Below are positions 53,091 to 61,260 of a stretch of 64,000 bases of DNA, piece after piece; the first letter of the stretch is position 1, and each line of letters opens with the position of its first letter. The notes below the pieces were generated by a model. It worked only from the letters and a program-made list of their open reading frames with translations, had not been told where the DNA came from and ran no database searches. This stretch comes from Porticoccus sp950063125. GTDB taxonomy: Bacteria > Pseudomonadota > Gammaproteobacteria > Pseudomonadales > Porticoccaceae. The DNA lies in assembly GCF_963973895.1 (NCBI RefSeq), contig NZ_CAXBBF010000001.1; one strand, 5' to 3'. A program made the position numbers and the translations under genes.

Positions 53091-54593
53091 ATGGGTGTAT
53101 TTTATCTGGCCGCAAGAGCACGCGCAAAGCACAAGCTCGGACTATTCGGTCTATTGTGTTTGTTGTCATTACCCTTTTCCTGGTGTCTGGCGGACCAGGC
53201 CGAAAATCAATCATCATGGCGAACAGCGGTAGTTCAGGTCCTCGCCTACAAAGGAGATGAGCTCTATAACCAGGGTTCTGGCGTGGTGGTTGCTGATGAC
53301 GGCGTGATTATCACCAGCGCACATCTTCTTGAGTATGCTGACAAATATGTTGTCCTTGATAGTCAAGGGCAGGAACTGCAGGCCGTGATGGTCAAGGCGG
53401 ACGCCGCCAGTGATATGGCAGTCCTGCGAGCGGCTTCTCTGACGTCTTCTCCTCTGATTTTTTCCCAAGCTGCAGCCTCGGACAAAGGCACGCTGGAGGT
53501 GGCTGGGTATTGGCACAAAACCGAAGAAACGCCACGTAGTACCTTTTTTGGATTTTCGAACAAGCCCAAGTTTGTTGCAGTGATTGTCCCAGAGCTGAAA
53601 TGGACCAAAGCGCTGTTCGATACATCCCAAGAGGAAACTGGTTATGTGAAGTTGGTGACAGCTATGGGTCGCGGTGGCTATGGTGCCCCCCTGGTGAATC
53701 GCTGTGGTCAACTGTCTGGGGTGATCAGGAGCAAGCCAGGGGCAACTCTCAAAGAGCTTTGGCGAGCTCACACCCCTGTGGGTGCTACTGCTGTGCCACT
53801 CTCCCGTCTTGAAAGTTTTTTGGCCTCGCTATCTATTTCTCCACTTAAAGCGGATTCCCCTTGCCTAAGTGTCGTGGAGCAGCAGAAACTTGCTGAAGCC
53901 GCCAAACAGCAGGAAGTCGAAGCGGCTAAAAAACAGGCGAAGGAAGCGGAAGACGCAGCAAAAAAAGCCAAGGCTGATGCGGATAAAGCCAAGGAGGATA
54001 CGCAACAAGAACGCCAAGCCCGCGAAGATGCGGAAAAAGAGCGAGAGGAGATCACGACCATTGTTGCTGATATCAACAGCAATGCAGAATTGATCGACTC
54101 GGAAAATGCCCATATCAAGAAGCAGAATCAAACATTGTTCTGGGGCGCTGTGGCTGCGATTGTGATCGGGGTGTTAATTGCGGTATTACTGTTAATCAAG
54201 CGCCGCAAGGACTTGTCTGTTGCTAGTAAAGCCCTGTTGGCGGCATCCGCCAGTTTTGGTGACTGCCGTTTTGAAGGCCGTGACTCTTCTAATGCGCCCA
54301 TTGCTTTTCTGGTGCTGGGTAAAGACCTGATGCAGCGTCAGAATGGCCTGGTCGTGGGGCGGAATCCTGAGCTAGCGCAAGTAGTGATTGCCGATGACAC
54401 GGTGAGTCGACAGCACGCCCAACTTTATATTAAAGAAAATTATTTGCATATCAAAGACTTGGGGTCAACAGGTGGTACCCGGGTCAACGGTGTGGCTGTG
54501 TCGGAGGAAGGCGCGGCACTGATTACCGGAGATAAAGTCGATTTTGGTCAGGTGCAGTGCACATTGACAGTTTTGGAGCGCACGAAGTCGTGA
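53091..54593 (+). CDS. Membrane protein with degenerate trypsin-like domain, coiled coil and FHA domain
   Basis: This 500-residue protein has an N-terminal membrane or signal segment (15-33), a trypsin-like domain (about 44-245), a Lys/Glu/Ala-rich coiled coil (262-325), a transmembrane helix (351-370) followed by RRK, and a C-terminal FHA domain (about 415-495). The protease fold keeps His 78 (TSAHLL) and Asp 108 (ASDMAVL), but the Ser motif reads RGGYGAP with Tyr 197, so catalysis is unlikely. The FHA domain has VVGRN and VSRQH but GSTGGT where most have STNGT. The protease part is predicted periplasmic and the FHA part cytoplasmic. ATG 53091 follows AAGGAA; a GTG at 53064 is in frame. Confidence 0.88.
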   Translation: MGVFYLAARARAKHKLGLFGLLCLLSLPFSWCLADQAENQSSWRTAVVQVLAYKGDELYNQGSGVVVADDGVIITSAHLLEYADKYVVLDSQGQELQAVMVKADAASDMAVLRAASLTSSPLIFSQAAASDKGTLEVAGYWHKTEETPRSTFFGFSNKPKFVAVIVPELKWTKALFDTSQEETGYVKLVTAMGRGGYGAPLVNRCGQLSGVIRSKPGATLKELWRAHTPVGATAVPLSRLESFLASLSISPLKADSPCLSVVEQQKLAEAAKQQEVEAAKKQAKEAEDAAKKAKADADKAKEDTQQERQAREDAEKEREEITTIVADINSNAELIDSENAHIKKQNQTLFWGAVAAIVIGVLIAVLLLIKRRKDLSVASKALLAASASFGDCRFEGRDSSNAPIAFLVLGKDLMQRQNGLVVGRNPELAQVVIADDTVSRQHAQLYIKENYLHIKDLGSTGGTRVNGVAVSEEGAALITGDKVDFGQVQCTLTVLERTKS

Positions 54594-56029
54594 TGCTAAT
54601 CAACGAGCGCAATAAAGTAGCTACCGTATTCAGTGTTGCCTGTCTTATTGGTGTCGTTCTGTTCTTGGCCGGAGGGCGTTTGGCTTTTGCTGGTAAGACC
54701 TACGAAAATCATGTGGTCAAGGTTAATGTTCTCACCGTGGACCGCAAAGGTAATGTCGGTATGGGACATGGTACGGGTTTTGCGATCAACGATGAGGGAC
54801 ATATAGTTACCAACTGGCATGTGGTGAACAATGCAGCTGCTATTTTTGTCTTACGGGATGGTCAGCGTATTGATGCCATGCAGGGATTTGATGTGGCGAA
54901 TAAATTTGTCGGAACCAATGTGGAAGACAATCCCTGGACATCGAAAGACCTCGACTTGGCTATCCTCAAAGTCAAGCCAGAATACTGGAACCAACTAAAT
55001 TTGGAGTCAGTGACTCTAGCCAATCAACGACCGCTACAGGGCAGTATAGTGGCAACCCAGGGCTATCCGGGTATTGCCGATCAGACGGCGGTAAAATCTC
55101 AGGATATTACCGCCTATTCAACCTATGCCGCGCACAATCTTGCCCGGATTATCGAGGGTGGTCGGTGGTCTGGTACCGAACAAAACATTGTGCAGTTGCT
55201 GCACACTATTCCGACCTCTGGGGGAAACAGTGGTGGCCCCGTTTTTGACGAGTGCGGGAGGGTGGTCGGTGTACACAGCGCATCTCCTACGGAGACTGCA
55301 CGCCTGTTTGACTCGAAGGGCCGTCAATTGGACGCGATGGGTGTGGTTTCCAACGCTGCCTATGGGCTGGCCTCAGATATTTCAGAGTTGATCCGGGTTT
55401 TGGACAGTAAGGGCATAAAATATTTTCTTGATGAAAGTGTCTGTTACTCCAAACAGGACCTGTACGAAGAAGAAAATAGAAAACTTTCCAAAATACTACA
55501 ATTTTCTCTCTACTTTGGTGGTGCGGCACTGGTCATCATTGGCATTATTCTGGTTCATCTGTTGCGAAGCCCGGCTGCGCGGCAACAGATTAGTCATGCG
55601 GTGGAAAGCTACTCTCGCTCACTTCGTGCCTCTCGTCCCCAGTCGAAGTCTCCTTCTGCCGGTGCAGTGCGCTCTTCCCAACCGGCGGCGACTGTGCTGG
55701 ATGCTCCCAAGATAAACCTGATTCTGGATGGGTATGGAGCAAACCGGCAACGTTACCGGTTGGTGATAAGCGGAGATCAGTTATATCGAGGTGATGTGGT
55801 GGTGGGCCGCAGCCCTGATGATTCTGCCTATGCCGTTAACGAAGACAGTATTTCCCGTCGGCACTGTGCTTTCTATGCACAAGGTAATAATCTCTATGTC
55901 CGGGACATCAATTCCACCAATGGTACATTCGTAAATGGCAGGCAGCTTTCATCAGGTGAAAGTGTACCGTTGGAAAATGGCGCGGAAGTCAGGTTGGGTG
56001 GTGTGAAATTTAAGGTGATTTCCGGTTAA
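54593..56029 (+). CDS. Membrane trypsin-like protease with cytoplasmic FHA domain
   Basis: This 478-residue protein has an N-terminal hydrophobic segment (10-33), a trypsin/DegP-like domain (about 40-275), a transmembrane helix (303-324), a Ser/Pro-rich linker (330-370) and an FHA domain (about 395-475). The triad is complete: His 76 (TNWHVV), Asp 121 (DLDLAIL) and Ser 213 (GGNSGGPV). FHA residues are canonical: VVVGRS, SISRRH and STNGTFVNG. There is no PDZ domain. It would cleave or bind periplasmic substrate while its FHA domain binds phosphothreonine in the cytoplasm. ATG 54593 overlaps the stop of the sister gene (TGATG), so the active and degenerate versions are made as a pair. Confidence 0.9.
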   Translation: MLINERNKVATVFSVACLIGVVLFLAGGRLAFAGKTYENHVVKVNVLTVDRKGNVGMGHGTGFAINDEGHIVTNWHVVNNAAAIFVLRDGQRIDAMQGFDVANKFVGTNVEDNPWTSKDLDLAILKVKPEYWNQLNLESVTLANQRPLQGSIVATQGYPGIADQTAVKSQDITAYSTYAAHNLARIIEGGRWSGTEQNIVQLLHTIPTSGGNSGGPVFDECGRVVGVHSASPTETARLFDSKGRQLDAMGVVSNAAYGLASDISELIRVLDSKGIKYFLDESVCYSKQDLYEEENRKLSKILQFSLYFGGAALVIIGIILVHLLRSPAARQQISHAVESYSRSLRASRPQSKSPSAGAVRSSQPAATVLDAPKINLILDGYGANRQRYRLVISGDQLYRGDVVVGRSPDDSAYAVNEDSISRRHCAFYAQGNNLYVRDINSTNGTFVNGRQLSSGESVPLENGAEVRLGGVKFKVISG

Positions 56030-56060
56030 TTTTGATGATGAGTGGAGATGGAGAAAAGGC

Positions 56061-56876
56061 ATGAAACTGAAAAGGAAAGCCTTGGTCAGTGGCGTTGTAG
56101 CAGTATCCTTGACTCTGGGGGGGTGTGCTTCTATGACGGAAGAACAAAAGGCTTCCTGGGGCAAGGTAGCCGGTGCAGTGGGTGGCGGTGTGATTGCGGA
56201 AAAGCTCTCAGAGGATATGGATAACGATGCCCTTCGCGCGGCAGCCATCCTCGCTGGTGCGGCGGCAGGTGCTTATATTGGTGACCAGTTTGCCAAAGTG
56301 TTGAGCCGGCGTGACCAGGAAAAGTTGTTTGCTGCTCAGCAACAAGCGGCTGGAACTGGTCAGAGAGTCACTTTTTCCGGTGATGATGGAGTCACCGGTC
56401 AGGTCAGTGTGCTTGACGACCAGCCTGTGAGCCGAGAAGAAAAAACGGTTAAGCTTAAAGTGTTGAAGCAGAAAGTAGAGCAGACTCCACCGCTGAGCTT
56501 GATCGGTGCACCCTACAGTCCGAAGAGTGTTACTAATGTGCGCAGTGGCCCCGGGACGGACTATAAAATAGTTTCCCAGTTGGCCGGGAACCAATCGGTT
56601 CAAGTGATTGGTGAGGCCCTGCCGGATAAAAAGTGGTACCTCATTTCCCAGCTCCCTGATGGCACTGCTGGAGGTTATGTGTACCGTCCATTGATGTCCC
56701 CATCGAACCAGCCGGTAAGTTATGCCCAGGCTTCCACGGAATCTGTATCCGAGGTAAAAGTACAGGCCAGCAGTGTTTGTAAAACAGTCAGACAGGAAGT
56801 GACCACAGCAGATGGAACTATTACAGAAGATTTGCGGGTCTGTCAGCAGGGCGATGGTACCTGGAAGCTGGTTTAG
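56061..56876 (+). CDS. SH3b-domain lipoprotein with glycine zipper
   Basis: This 271-residue protein has a lipoprotein signal with lipobox LGGC (Cys 22), a glycine/alanine-rich hydrophobic region (about 35-78), and a bacterial SH3 domain (about 150-215: VTNVRSGPGTDYKIVSQL, YLISQLPDGTAGGYVY). The tail has two cysteines (SSVCKTV and LRVCQQ) that may form a disulfide. SH3b domains often bind peptidoglycan or proteins in the envelope. It lies 31 bases after the protease-FHA gene. A role as envelope sensor for the kinase system is inference. Confidence 0.82.
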   Translation: MKLKRKALVSGVVAVSLTLGGCASMTEEQKASWGKVAGAVGGGVIAEKLSEDMDNDALRAAAILAGAAAGAYIGDQFAKVLSRRDQEKLFAAQQQAAGTGQRVTFSGDDGVTGQVSVLDDQPVSREEKTVKLKVLKQKVEQTPPLSLIGAPYSPKSVTNVRSGPGTDYKIVSQLAGNQSVQVIGEALPDKKWYLISQLPDGTAGGYVYRPLMSPSNQPVSYAQASTESVSEVKVQASSVCKTVRQEVTTADGTITEDLRVCQQGDGTWKLV

Positions 56877-56891
56877 GCTATTAACTGAAGA

Positions 56892-57305
56892 ATGCGTATG
56901 AGCTTGATAGGAATTTTTCTTCGTAACCCCGTTATCCACTGGCAAGTCACTGCATTTTTTTCAACGCTTTTGCTTTTATTGACAGTTAGCCCGGTACAGG
57001 CCTCGGAGCGTCTACTGATGTCTCACGCAGGAATGGAGGCTTTCATGCTTACACTTGATTGTCGCTCAAAAAATGAGGCAACCCTGGAAATTCGTTCATC
57101 GACTCCGGACGTTTTTGATGGTGAGCGGGTCGAGCTACAGCGCTTAATCGGGCAAGTCAGGGCTGTGGTTAGCATAGAGTGCCCTTCCATTCAGCGTATA
57201 ACAGCCAAAGGAACAGTACGTCGACAACTATACTTTGCCGGTGCTACCGAGAAGGCTTGGGGCTGGCGAATTATCGGCCTTTTTGCACCATTAAACGAAG
57301 GTTAG
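56892..57305 (+). CDS. Small exported protein of unknown function
   Basis: This 137-residue protein has a hydrophobic segment (about 18-34) ending SPVQA, which looks like a signal peptide with a long basic n-region, and a mature domain of about 100 residues with Cys in TLDCRSK and SIECPSI. I recognise no family. It lies between the SH3b lipoprotein and the kinase and is probably co-expressed. ATG 56892 or 56898 may be the start; GAAG precedes both. Confidence 0.72.
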   Translation: MRMSLIGIFLRNPVIHWQVTAFFSTLLLLLTVSPVQASERLLMSHAGMEAFMLTLDCRSKNEATLEIRSSTPDVFDGERVELQRLIGQVRAVVSIECPSIQRITAKGTVRRQLYFAGATEKAWGWRIIGLFAPLNEG

Positions 57306-57323
57306 GATCTTTCGGAAAACGTG

Positions 57324-58730
57324 ATGGAGAATAGCAATTTCACTACTGATCAGTCATCCTCCCAAGTCCTGCCGGCGGGATACGAACTTGATGAATATGT
57401 GATCGAGCAAGAAATTGGTGCTGGTGGTTTTGGTATTACCTACAAGGCCTATGACAAGCAGCTTGATCGTTATGTGGCCATCAAAGAGTATTTTCCTTTT
57501 AACCTTGCTTCCCGTGATGAGGGAATGCAGGTCTCTCCGAAGACTCGGGTCGCTCAGGATGTGGATGAATATCAATGGGGGTTGAGCCGTTTTATTCAGG
57601 AAGCGCGGACACTGGCGCTTTTCGAACACCCCAGCATCATCCGGGTGATCCGTTATATCGAACGCAACAGTACTGCCTACATCATCATGGATTTTGCCGT
57701 GGGGCGCGATGTTTCCGAAGTTTTAAGAAGGGACGGCCTGTTGTCGGTGGAGCAGTTGAAAGACATTTTACTACCGATTGCTGAAGGTTTGGCGGCGGTA
57801 CATTCTGCTGATATGTTGCACCGGGATATCAAGCCGGGCAATATTCGTTTGCGGGATAACGGTACGGCAGTGTTGATTGATTTCGGGGCTGCCCGGCAGG
57901 CCATCGGGGTTCGCTCCCAGTCCATCTCAACCATTCTGACTCCGGGTTATGCGCCGATTGAACAGTATTCAACTCGGGGAAATCAGGGCCCCTGGACGGA
58001 TATTTATGCACTCGCTGCCGTAGGCTACGTTTGCCTTACCGGAGAAAACCTATCCCATTATGAGGCAACTGAACGAATCCGAAATGACCAGCTCCCCAAG
58101 TTGGTAGACCGTATAAAGAGCATTGATACGGCTTTTTTGCATGCGCTGGATTGGGCCCTGAGTCCTGAGGAAAGTGATCGGCCACAGACAGTCAGTGAAT
58201 GGCTCGAGGTCATAAGAGGTGGGGTCCTCCCCACTCTGGATTCATCGTCAGTGGATGATCAGGCAACAGTCCGGTTATCTTCTCCCGCGGTGGATGAGTC
58301 GGTTGACAAGCGTGGGAAAAACTCCAAAAACACGAATAATCAAGGAGAAAAAAAATCCTTCCACTGGGGTATGGTGGCTGTGACGTTTGGAGTTGTGGTT
58401 GGTTTTGTCATGTTTTTCATGGCATCGGGACTGGATAAGTCGGAGTCCGATCATCGGATTGTGAAGAATGCACCAGATAGCACGGTAAGTCATGATGAGG
58501 GAGTAGCTGAAAACCGCACTGAACCATCTGAGCCGGATCCGTCAGCGGTGAGAGCACGGGTGGTGGACAGTAAGCCCAGAGCACCTGCCGCTGCTTCTAA
58601 AGATTCTGTTCAGGATGATCGTGATTTTGAAATTGCCAAGCAGATCAATACAACAGAGGCATTTGAGATTTATTTGCGGTTACATCCCGATGGCCGTCAT
58701 CGGGAAAAAATTAGCGCTACCCGACAATAA
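57324..58730 (+). CDS. Membrane Ser/Thr protein kinase (Hanks type)
   Basis: This 468-residue protein has an N-terminal kinase domain (about 25-300), a polar linker, one transmembrane helix (347-368) and a roughly 100-residue periplasmic tail. Catalytic residues are complete: GAGGFG in the Gly loop, Lys 54 (VAIKEYFP), HRD at 166-168 in MLHRDIKPGNI, and DFG with Asp 186. The tail ends with EAFEIYLRLHPDGRHREKI, a short motif seen at the ends of other bacterial kinases and proteases. A Thr in DDQATVRL (linker) may be a phosphosite. ATG 57324 follows a GTG; either may start. It sits between exported proteins and FHA and phosphatase genes, its likely partners. Confidence 0.92.
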   Translation: MENSNFTTDQSSSQVLPAGYELDEYVIEQEIGAGGFGITYKAYDKQLDRYVAIKEYFPFNLASRDEGMQVSPKTRVAQDVDEYQWGLSRFIQEARTLALFEHPSIIRVIRYIERNSTAYIIMDFAVGRDVSEVLRRDGLLSVEQLKDILLPIAEGLAAVHSADMLHRDIKPGNIRLRDNGTAVLIDFGAARQAIGVRSQSISTILTPGYAPIEQYSTRGNQGPWTDIYALAAVGYVCLTGENLSHYEATERIRNDQLPKLVDRIKSIDTAFLHALDWALSPEESDRPQTVSEWLEVIRGGVLPTLDSSSVDDQATVRLSSPAVDESVDKRGKNSKNTNNQGEKKSFHWGMVAVTFGVVVGFVMFFMASGLDKSESDHRIVKNAPDSTVSHDEGVAENRTEPSEPDPSAVRARVVDSKPRAPAAASKDSVQDDRDFEIAKQINTTEAFEIYLRLHPDGRHREKISATRQ

Positions 58731-58750
58731 ACTTTTTCAGGAGAATCAGC

Positions 58751-59335
58751 ATGTCAAATGATGATGGAAATGACCGAGGTTTTTTTAATAACCCGACTAG
58801 ACGGGTAGGAGGGGCAACGGATGTGACTGTGAAAAAGAACCCAGCCGATTCCTCACCCTCTTCTCCAGCTGCGGAAGCCAATATTTCCGGTGGGTTGGCG
58901 GGTGATCTGAATCCGGTAACGCGCCGGGTTCGACCGGGTGCCGGTGGTGAAGAGGTCTCGTCCACTCCTGTTTCCAGCGGTACTGCCTATCACCCTGAAT
59001 TTGTGGTGGGGTGGTTGGTGGTGGTCGATGGTCCGGGGCGGGGTATGAGCCGCCCTCTTGGTTATGGGATGAATCCGGTTGGTAGAGAGGAAAGTAATGG
59101 CGTAGAACTGAACTTTGGCGATGAAGAGGTTTCTCGCAAGGCTCATTGTCTGATCGCCTATGACCACAAGAACAAAAAGTTCTATATCCAGCATGGAGGT
59201 GGTCAGAATCTCACCTATGTTGGTAACGAACCGGTGCTGTCCTCCTGTGAGTTAAACAAAGATGCCATGATTTCTCTGGGGAATACCACATTAAAGTTTA
59301 TAAAGCTCTGTGGTGATGGCTTTGATTGGGAGTAA
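58751..59335 (+). CDS. Soluble FHA-domain protein with two TRRV motifs
   Basis: This 194-residue protein has a disordered N-terminus (about 1-80) and an FHA domain (about 84-185). The tail has NPTRRV at 14-19 and NPVTRRV at 54-60, two similar motifs with Thr 16 and Thr 57 as candidate kinase sites. FHA residues include VGREES and VSRKAH, which has one extra residue compared with the usual SxxH, and no NGT motif, so phosphopeptide binding may differ. No membrane segment is visible. AGGAG lies 7 bases before the ATG. It is close in spacing to the kinase and phosphatase genes. Confidence 0.85.
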   Translation: MSNDDGNDRGFFNNPTRRVGGATDVTVKKNPADSSPSSPAAEANISGGLAGDLNPVTRRVRPGAGGEEVSSTPVSSGTAYHPEFVVGWLVVVDGPGRGMSRPLGYGMNPVGREESNGVELNFGDEEVSRKAHCLIAYDHKNKKFYIQHGGGQNLTYVGNEPVLSSCELNKDAMISLGNTTLKFIKLCGDGFDWE

Positions 59336-59362
59336 CCCTCCATTGATGATGGGCTATTGCTC

Positions 59363-60133
59363 ATGAAGCTTGATATCCACGGAGAGGCTATTCAGGGCGC
59401 TCGTCACTACCAGGAAGACTGCTTTGAAATCTGCGTAGAGGAGGTGTCTGATCCTGAGGGATGTCTGGTAGTGTTGTGCGATGGTATGGGGGGGCACAAG
59501 GGCGGAGCTGTAGCCAGCTCAGTTGCCGCCACCGCATTTATCAATCATTTTTTGACTCTGTCAGGACTCCCTCCCACCGAGGCGTTACAGTTATCACTAG
59601 ATGCAGCACACCAGGCCATACGAAATGAAATCGCTGAGCAGGGTGCACCGCCCGAGATGGGAACCACTCTGGTTGCAGTCTATGTCGTTGGTAACGATGT
59701 TCATTGGGTGAGTGCCGGGGATTCCCACCTTTACTATTATCGCAAAGGCAGGCTCGAGAAACTCAACCAGGATCATTCCATGGCTGCAGTACTTGATGAG
59801 TTGGCCGAGATTGGTCGTATCAGTCCTGAGGAAGCAAGAATGGATCCTCAGCGTAATGCCTTGAGAAGTTGCCTGTCTGCTGATGATATTTCGTTGATGG
59901 ATTTGCAAAGCCGGGAGGGGCTGTTGAGGCCAAGTGATAAACTATTCTTGGCCTCCGATGGGCTGGATACCCTTGAGGGCCATGAGATCGAAAAGTTGGT
60001 GACCAAATACAAGCGTAAAACCTCGTCTCTGCTGGTATCCAAGCTCCTGAAAACAGTGGAGCAGGTCAACAAGCCAAACCAGGATAACACGACAATTGTT
60101 ATCATCTCCGCCAAAGGTAATTCCTGGTTTTGA
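59363..60133 (+). CDS. PP2C-family Ser/Thr phosphatase
   Basis: This 256-residue protein has the metal-binding motifs of PP2C phosphatases: HYQEDC (Asp 19), LCDGMGGHKGG (Asp 40), MGTTLV, VSAGDSHLYYY and QDNTTIV near the C-terminus. It is soluble and would remove phosphate from threonines placed by the kinase 1.4 kb upstream. ATG 59363 is used; TTG 59357 is in frame. It is the last gene of the cluster. Confidence 0.92.
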   Translation: MKLDIHGEAIQGARHYQEDCFEICVEEVSDPEGCLVVLCDGMGGHKGGAVASSVAATAFINHFLTLSGLPPTEALQLSLDAAHQAIRNEIAEQGAPPEMGTTLVAVYVVGNDVHWVSAGDSHLYYYRKGRLEKLNQDHSMAAVLDELAEIGRISPEEARMDPQRNALRSCLSADDISLMDLQSREGLLRPSDKLFLASDGLDTLEGHEIEKLVTKYKRKTSSLLVSKLLKTVEQVNKPNQDNTTIVIISAKGNSWF

Positions 60134-60273
60134 CATTGTCGCTCAGGAATTGGTTTTGATCGTTTAAGGCCGAGTACGTCCTTAGGGGAGAACTCGCAGT
60201 CATATTCAACAACACACAGCTTTTGGAGACATTGTGGCTGGTTTTTTTGCGAGTGTGCCTGCTGTTGAGTAGC

Positions 60274-60294
60274 ATTAGTCAGTAGGGGACTAAT
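60274..60294 (+). terminator. Possible terminator after PP2C gene
   Basis: ATTAGTC and GACTAAT form a 7-bp perfect stem around AGTAGGG. A loosely T-rich stretch (CTTTTCTTCT) follows after about eight bases, so efficiency is uncertain. The remainder of 60134-60387 shows nothing further apart from an ACTCGCA/TGCGAGT pair flanking a T7 run. Confidence 0.4.
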
Positions 60295-60387
60295 ATCGGG
60301 CTTTTCTTCTATTCCCTTGTAGGTGGTTTACATTGCTATCTTCCAATAGCGCTCGACTATATACCTGAATTATTCCTATTAGCCGTA

Positions 60388-60450
60388 TCAACGCAGCAAC
60401 AACAGCGGAATTTTTGAATTGATCAACATCCGTTGGGTCACACTGCCAAA
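60388..60450. repeat. Right copy of 63-base direct repeat
   Basis: This is the 3' end of the intact usp gene and pairs with 52587-52649 at 61 of 63 positions. It marks the right edge of the inserted signalling cluster. Confidence 0.9.
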
Positions 60451-61260
60451 GAGTAGTTCACGTATACGGCTTTGGCCGAAGGCACCCATGACAATCAATT
60501 CGATGTTGTTTTCCCGGCAATATTGTTCGAGTTGTGGCTGAACATTGCCATGCAAGCTGGTGGAAACCACGTCCAGTCCGGCATTTTGCAAAGTGGCGGC
60601 GGCTTCTTCCAGTTGTGCTGAGGGAATATCCGCTGAATCGCTGACATGTACGATGTGGCAGGTCAGCCCCCGGTAAAGGGGGCTGAGGCTCACCATATCC
60701 AGTGCTCTGCGGGAGGCCTCGTTGCCGTCATAGGCGATCATGATACGCTGTGGTGGCTGCTCGAACGGCCGATTGACCACCAGTACGGGGCGGTGCATGG
60801 CACGAATCAGGCTTTCCAGGTGCGCACCCAATTGTTTTTCCTGATGTTCGTGCTCCTCGCCGCAAACGCCCACCACCAGTACCCGGATTTCCTCTTCCAT
60901 CTCTACCAGGGTTTCTTCCAGGCTGCCGTGGCGCTGCAGGGTCTCCGGCGCGTTGCTGCCCATCGATATTGCACGCTGGTGGGCACTTTGCAGCATCAGC
61001 TTGCCCTGCTCCAGCAGGATCTTGCTGCGGCGTTCTTCCATGCTGGTGAGTTCTTTCAGCAATTCCTCCCGGCTGCCGAGGCCGATACTGCCGCTGAGGT
61101 CCATCAACGGCGGGGTCTCGCGGTGCTCGATATTGTGCAGTAGCTTCAGTGGTGCCTCGAGTTTTTGGGCCACCCAACTGGCGTAATCCGTGACCGATTC
61201 CCGATAGGTGGAGCCATCGATACAGGCCAGAATGGTACTTCTGTGATTATTGTTATTCAT
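60388..61260 (-). CDS. Tandem universal stress protein (UspE-like)
   Basis: This 290-residue protein has two Usp domains: the first begins STILACIDGSTY, the second RIMIAYDGNEASRRALD. The C-terminal half keeps the nucleotide-type signature VMGAFGQSRIRELLFGSVTQ (G-x2-G-x9-G-S type). The first has VLVVGVCGEEHEHQEK. It is often encoded after SulP transporters, as here, where its ATG overlaps the SulP stop (TAATG). The final 23 residues occur again in the fragment at 52587. A role in stress tolerance is usual for the family but not known for this case. Confidence 0.9.
   Translation of the reverse strand: MNNNNHRSTILACIDGSTYRESVTDYASWVAQKLEAPLKLLHNIEHRETPPLMDLSGSIGLGSREELLKELTSMEERRSKILLEQGKLMLQSAHQRAISMGSNAPETLQRHGSLEETLVEMEEEIRVLVVGVCGEEHEHQEKQLGAHLESLIRAMHRPVLVVNRPFEQPPQRIMIAYDGNEASRRALDMVSLSPLYRGLTCHIVHVSDSADIPSAQLEEAAATLQNAGLDVVSTSLHGNVQPQLEQYCRENNIELIVMGAFGQSRIRELLFGSVTQRMLINSKIPLLLLR

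Noticed and set aside
53091..60133. Type VI secretion locus
   Set aside because: Kinase, phosphatase and FHA genes are shared with T6SS control, but no sheath, baseplate, membrane complex, Hcp or VgrG gene is in the window.
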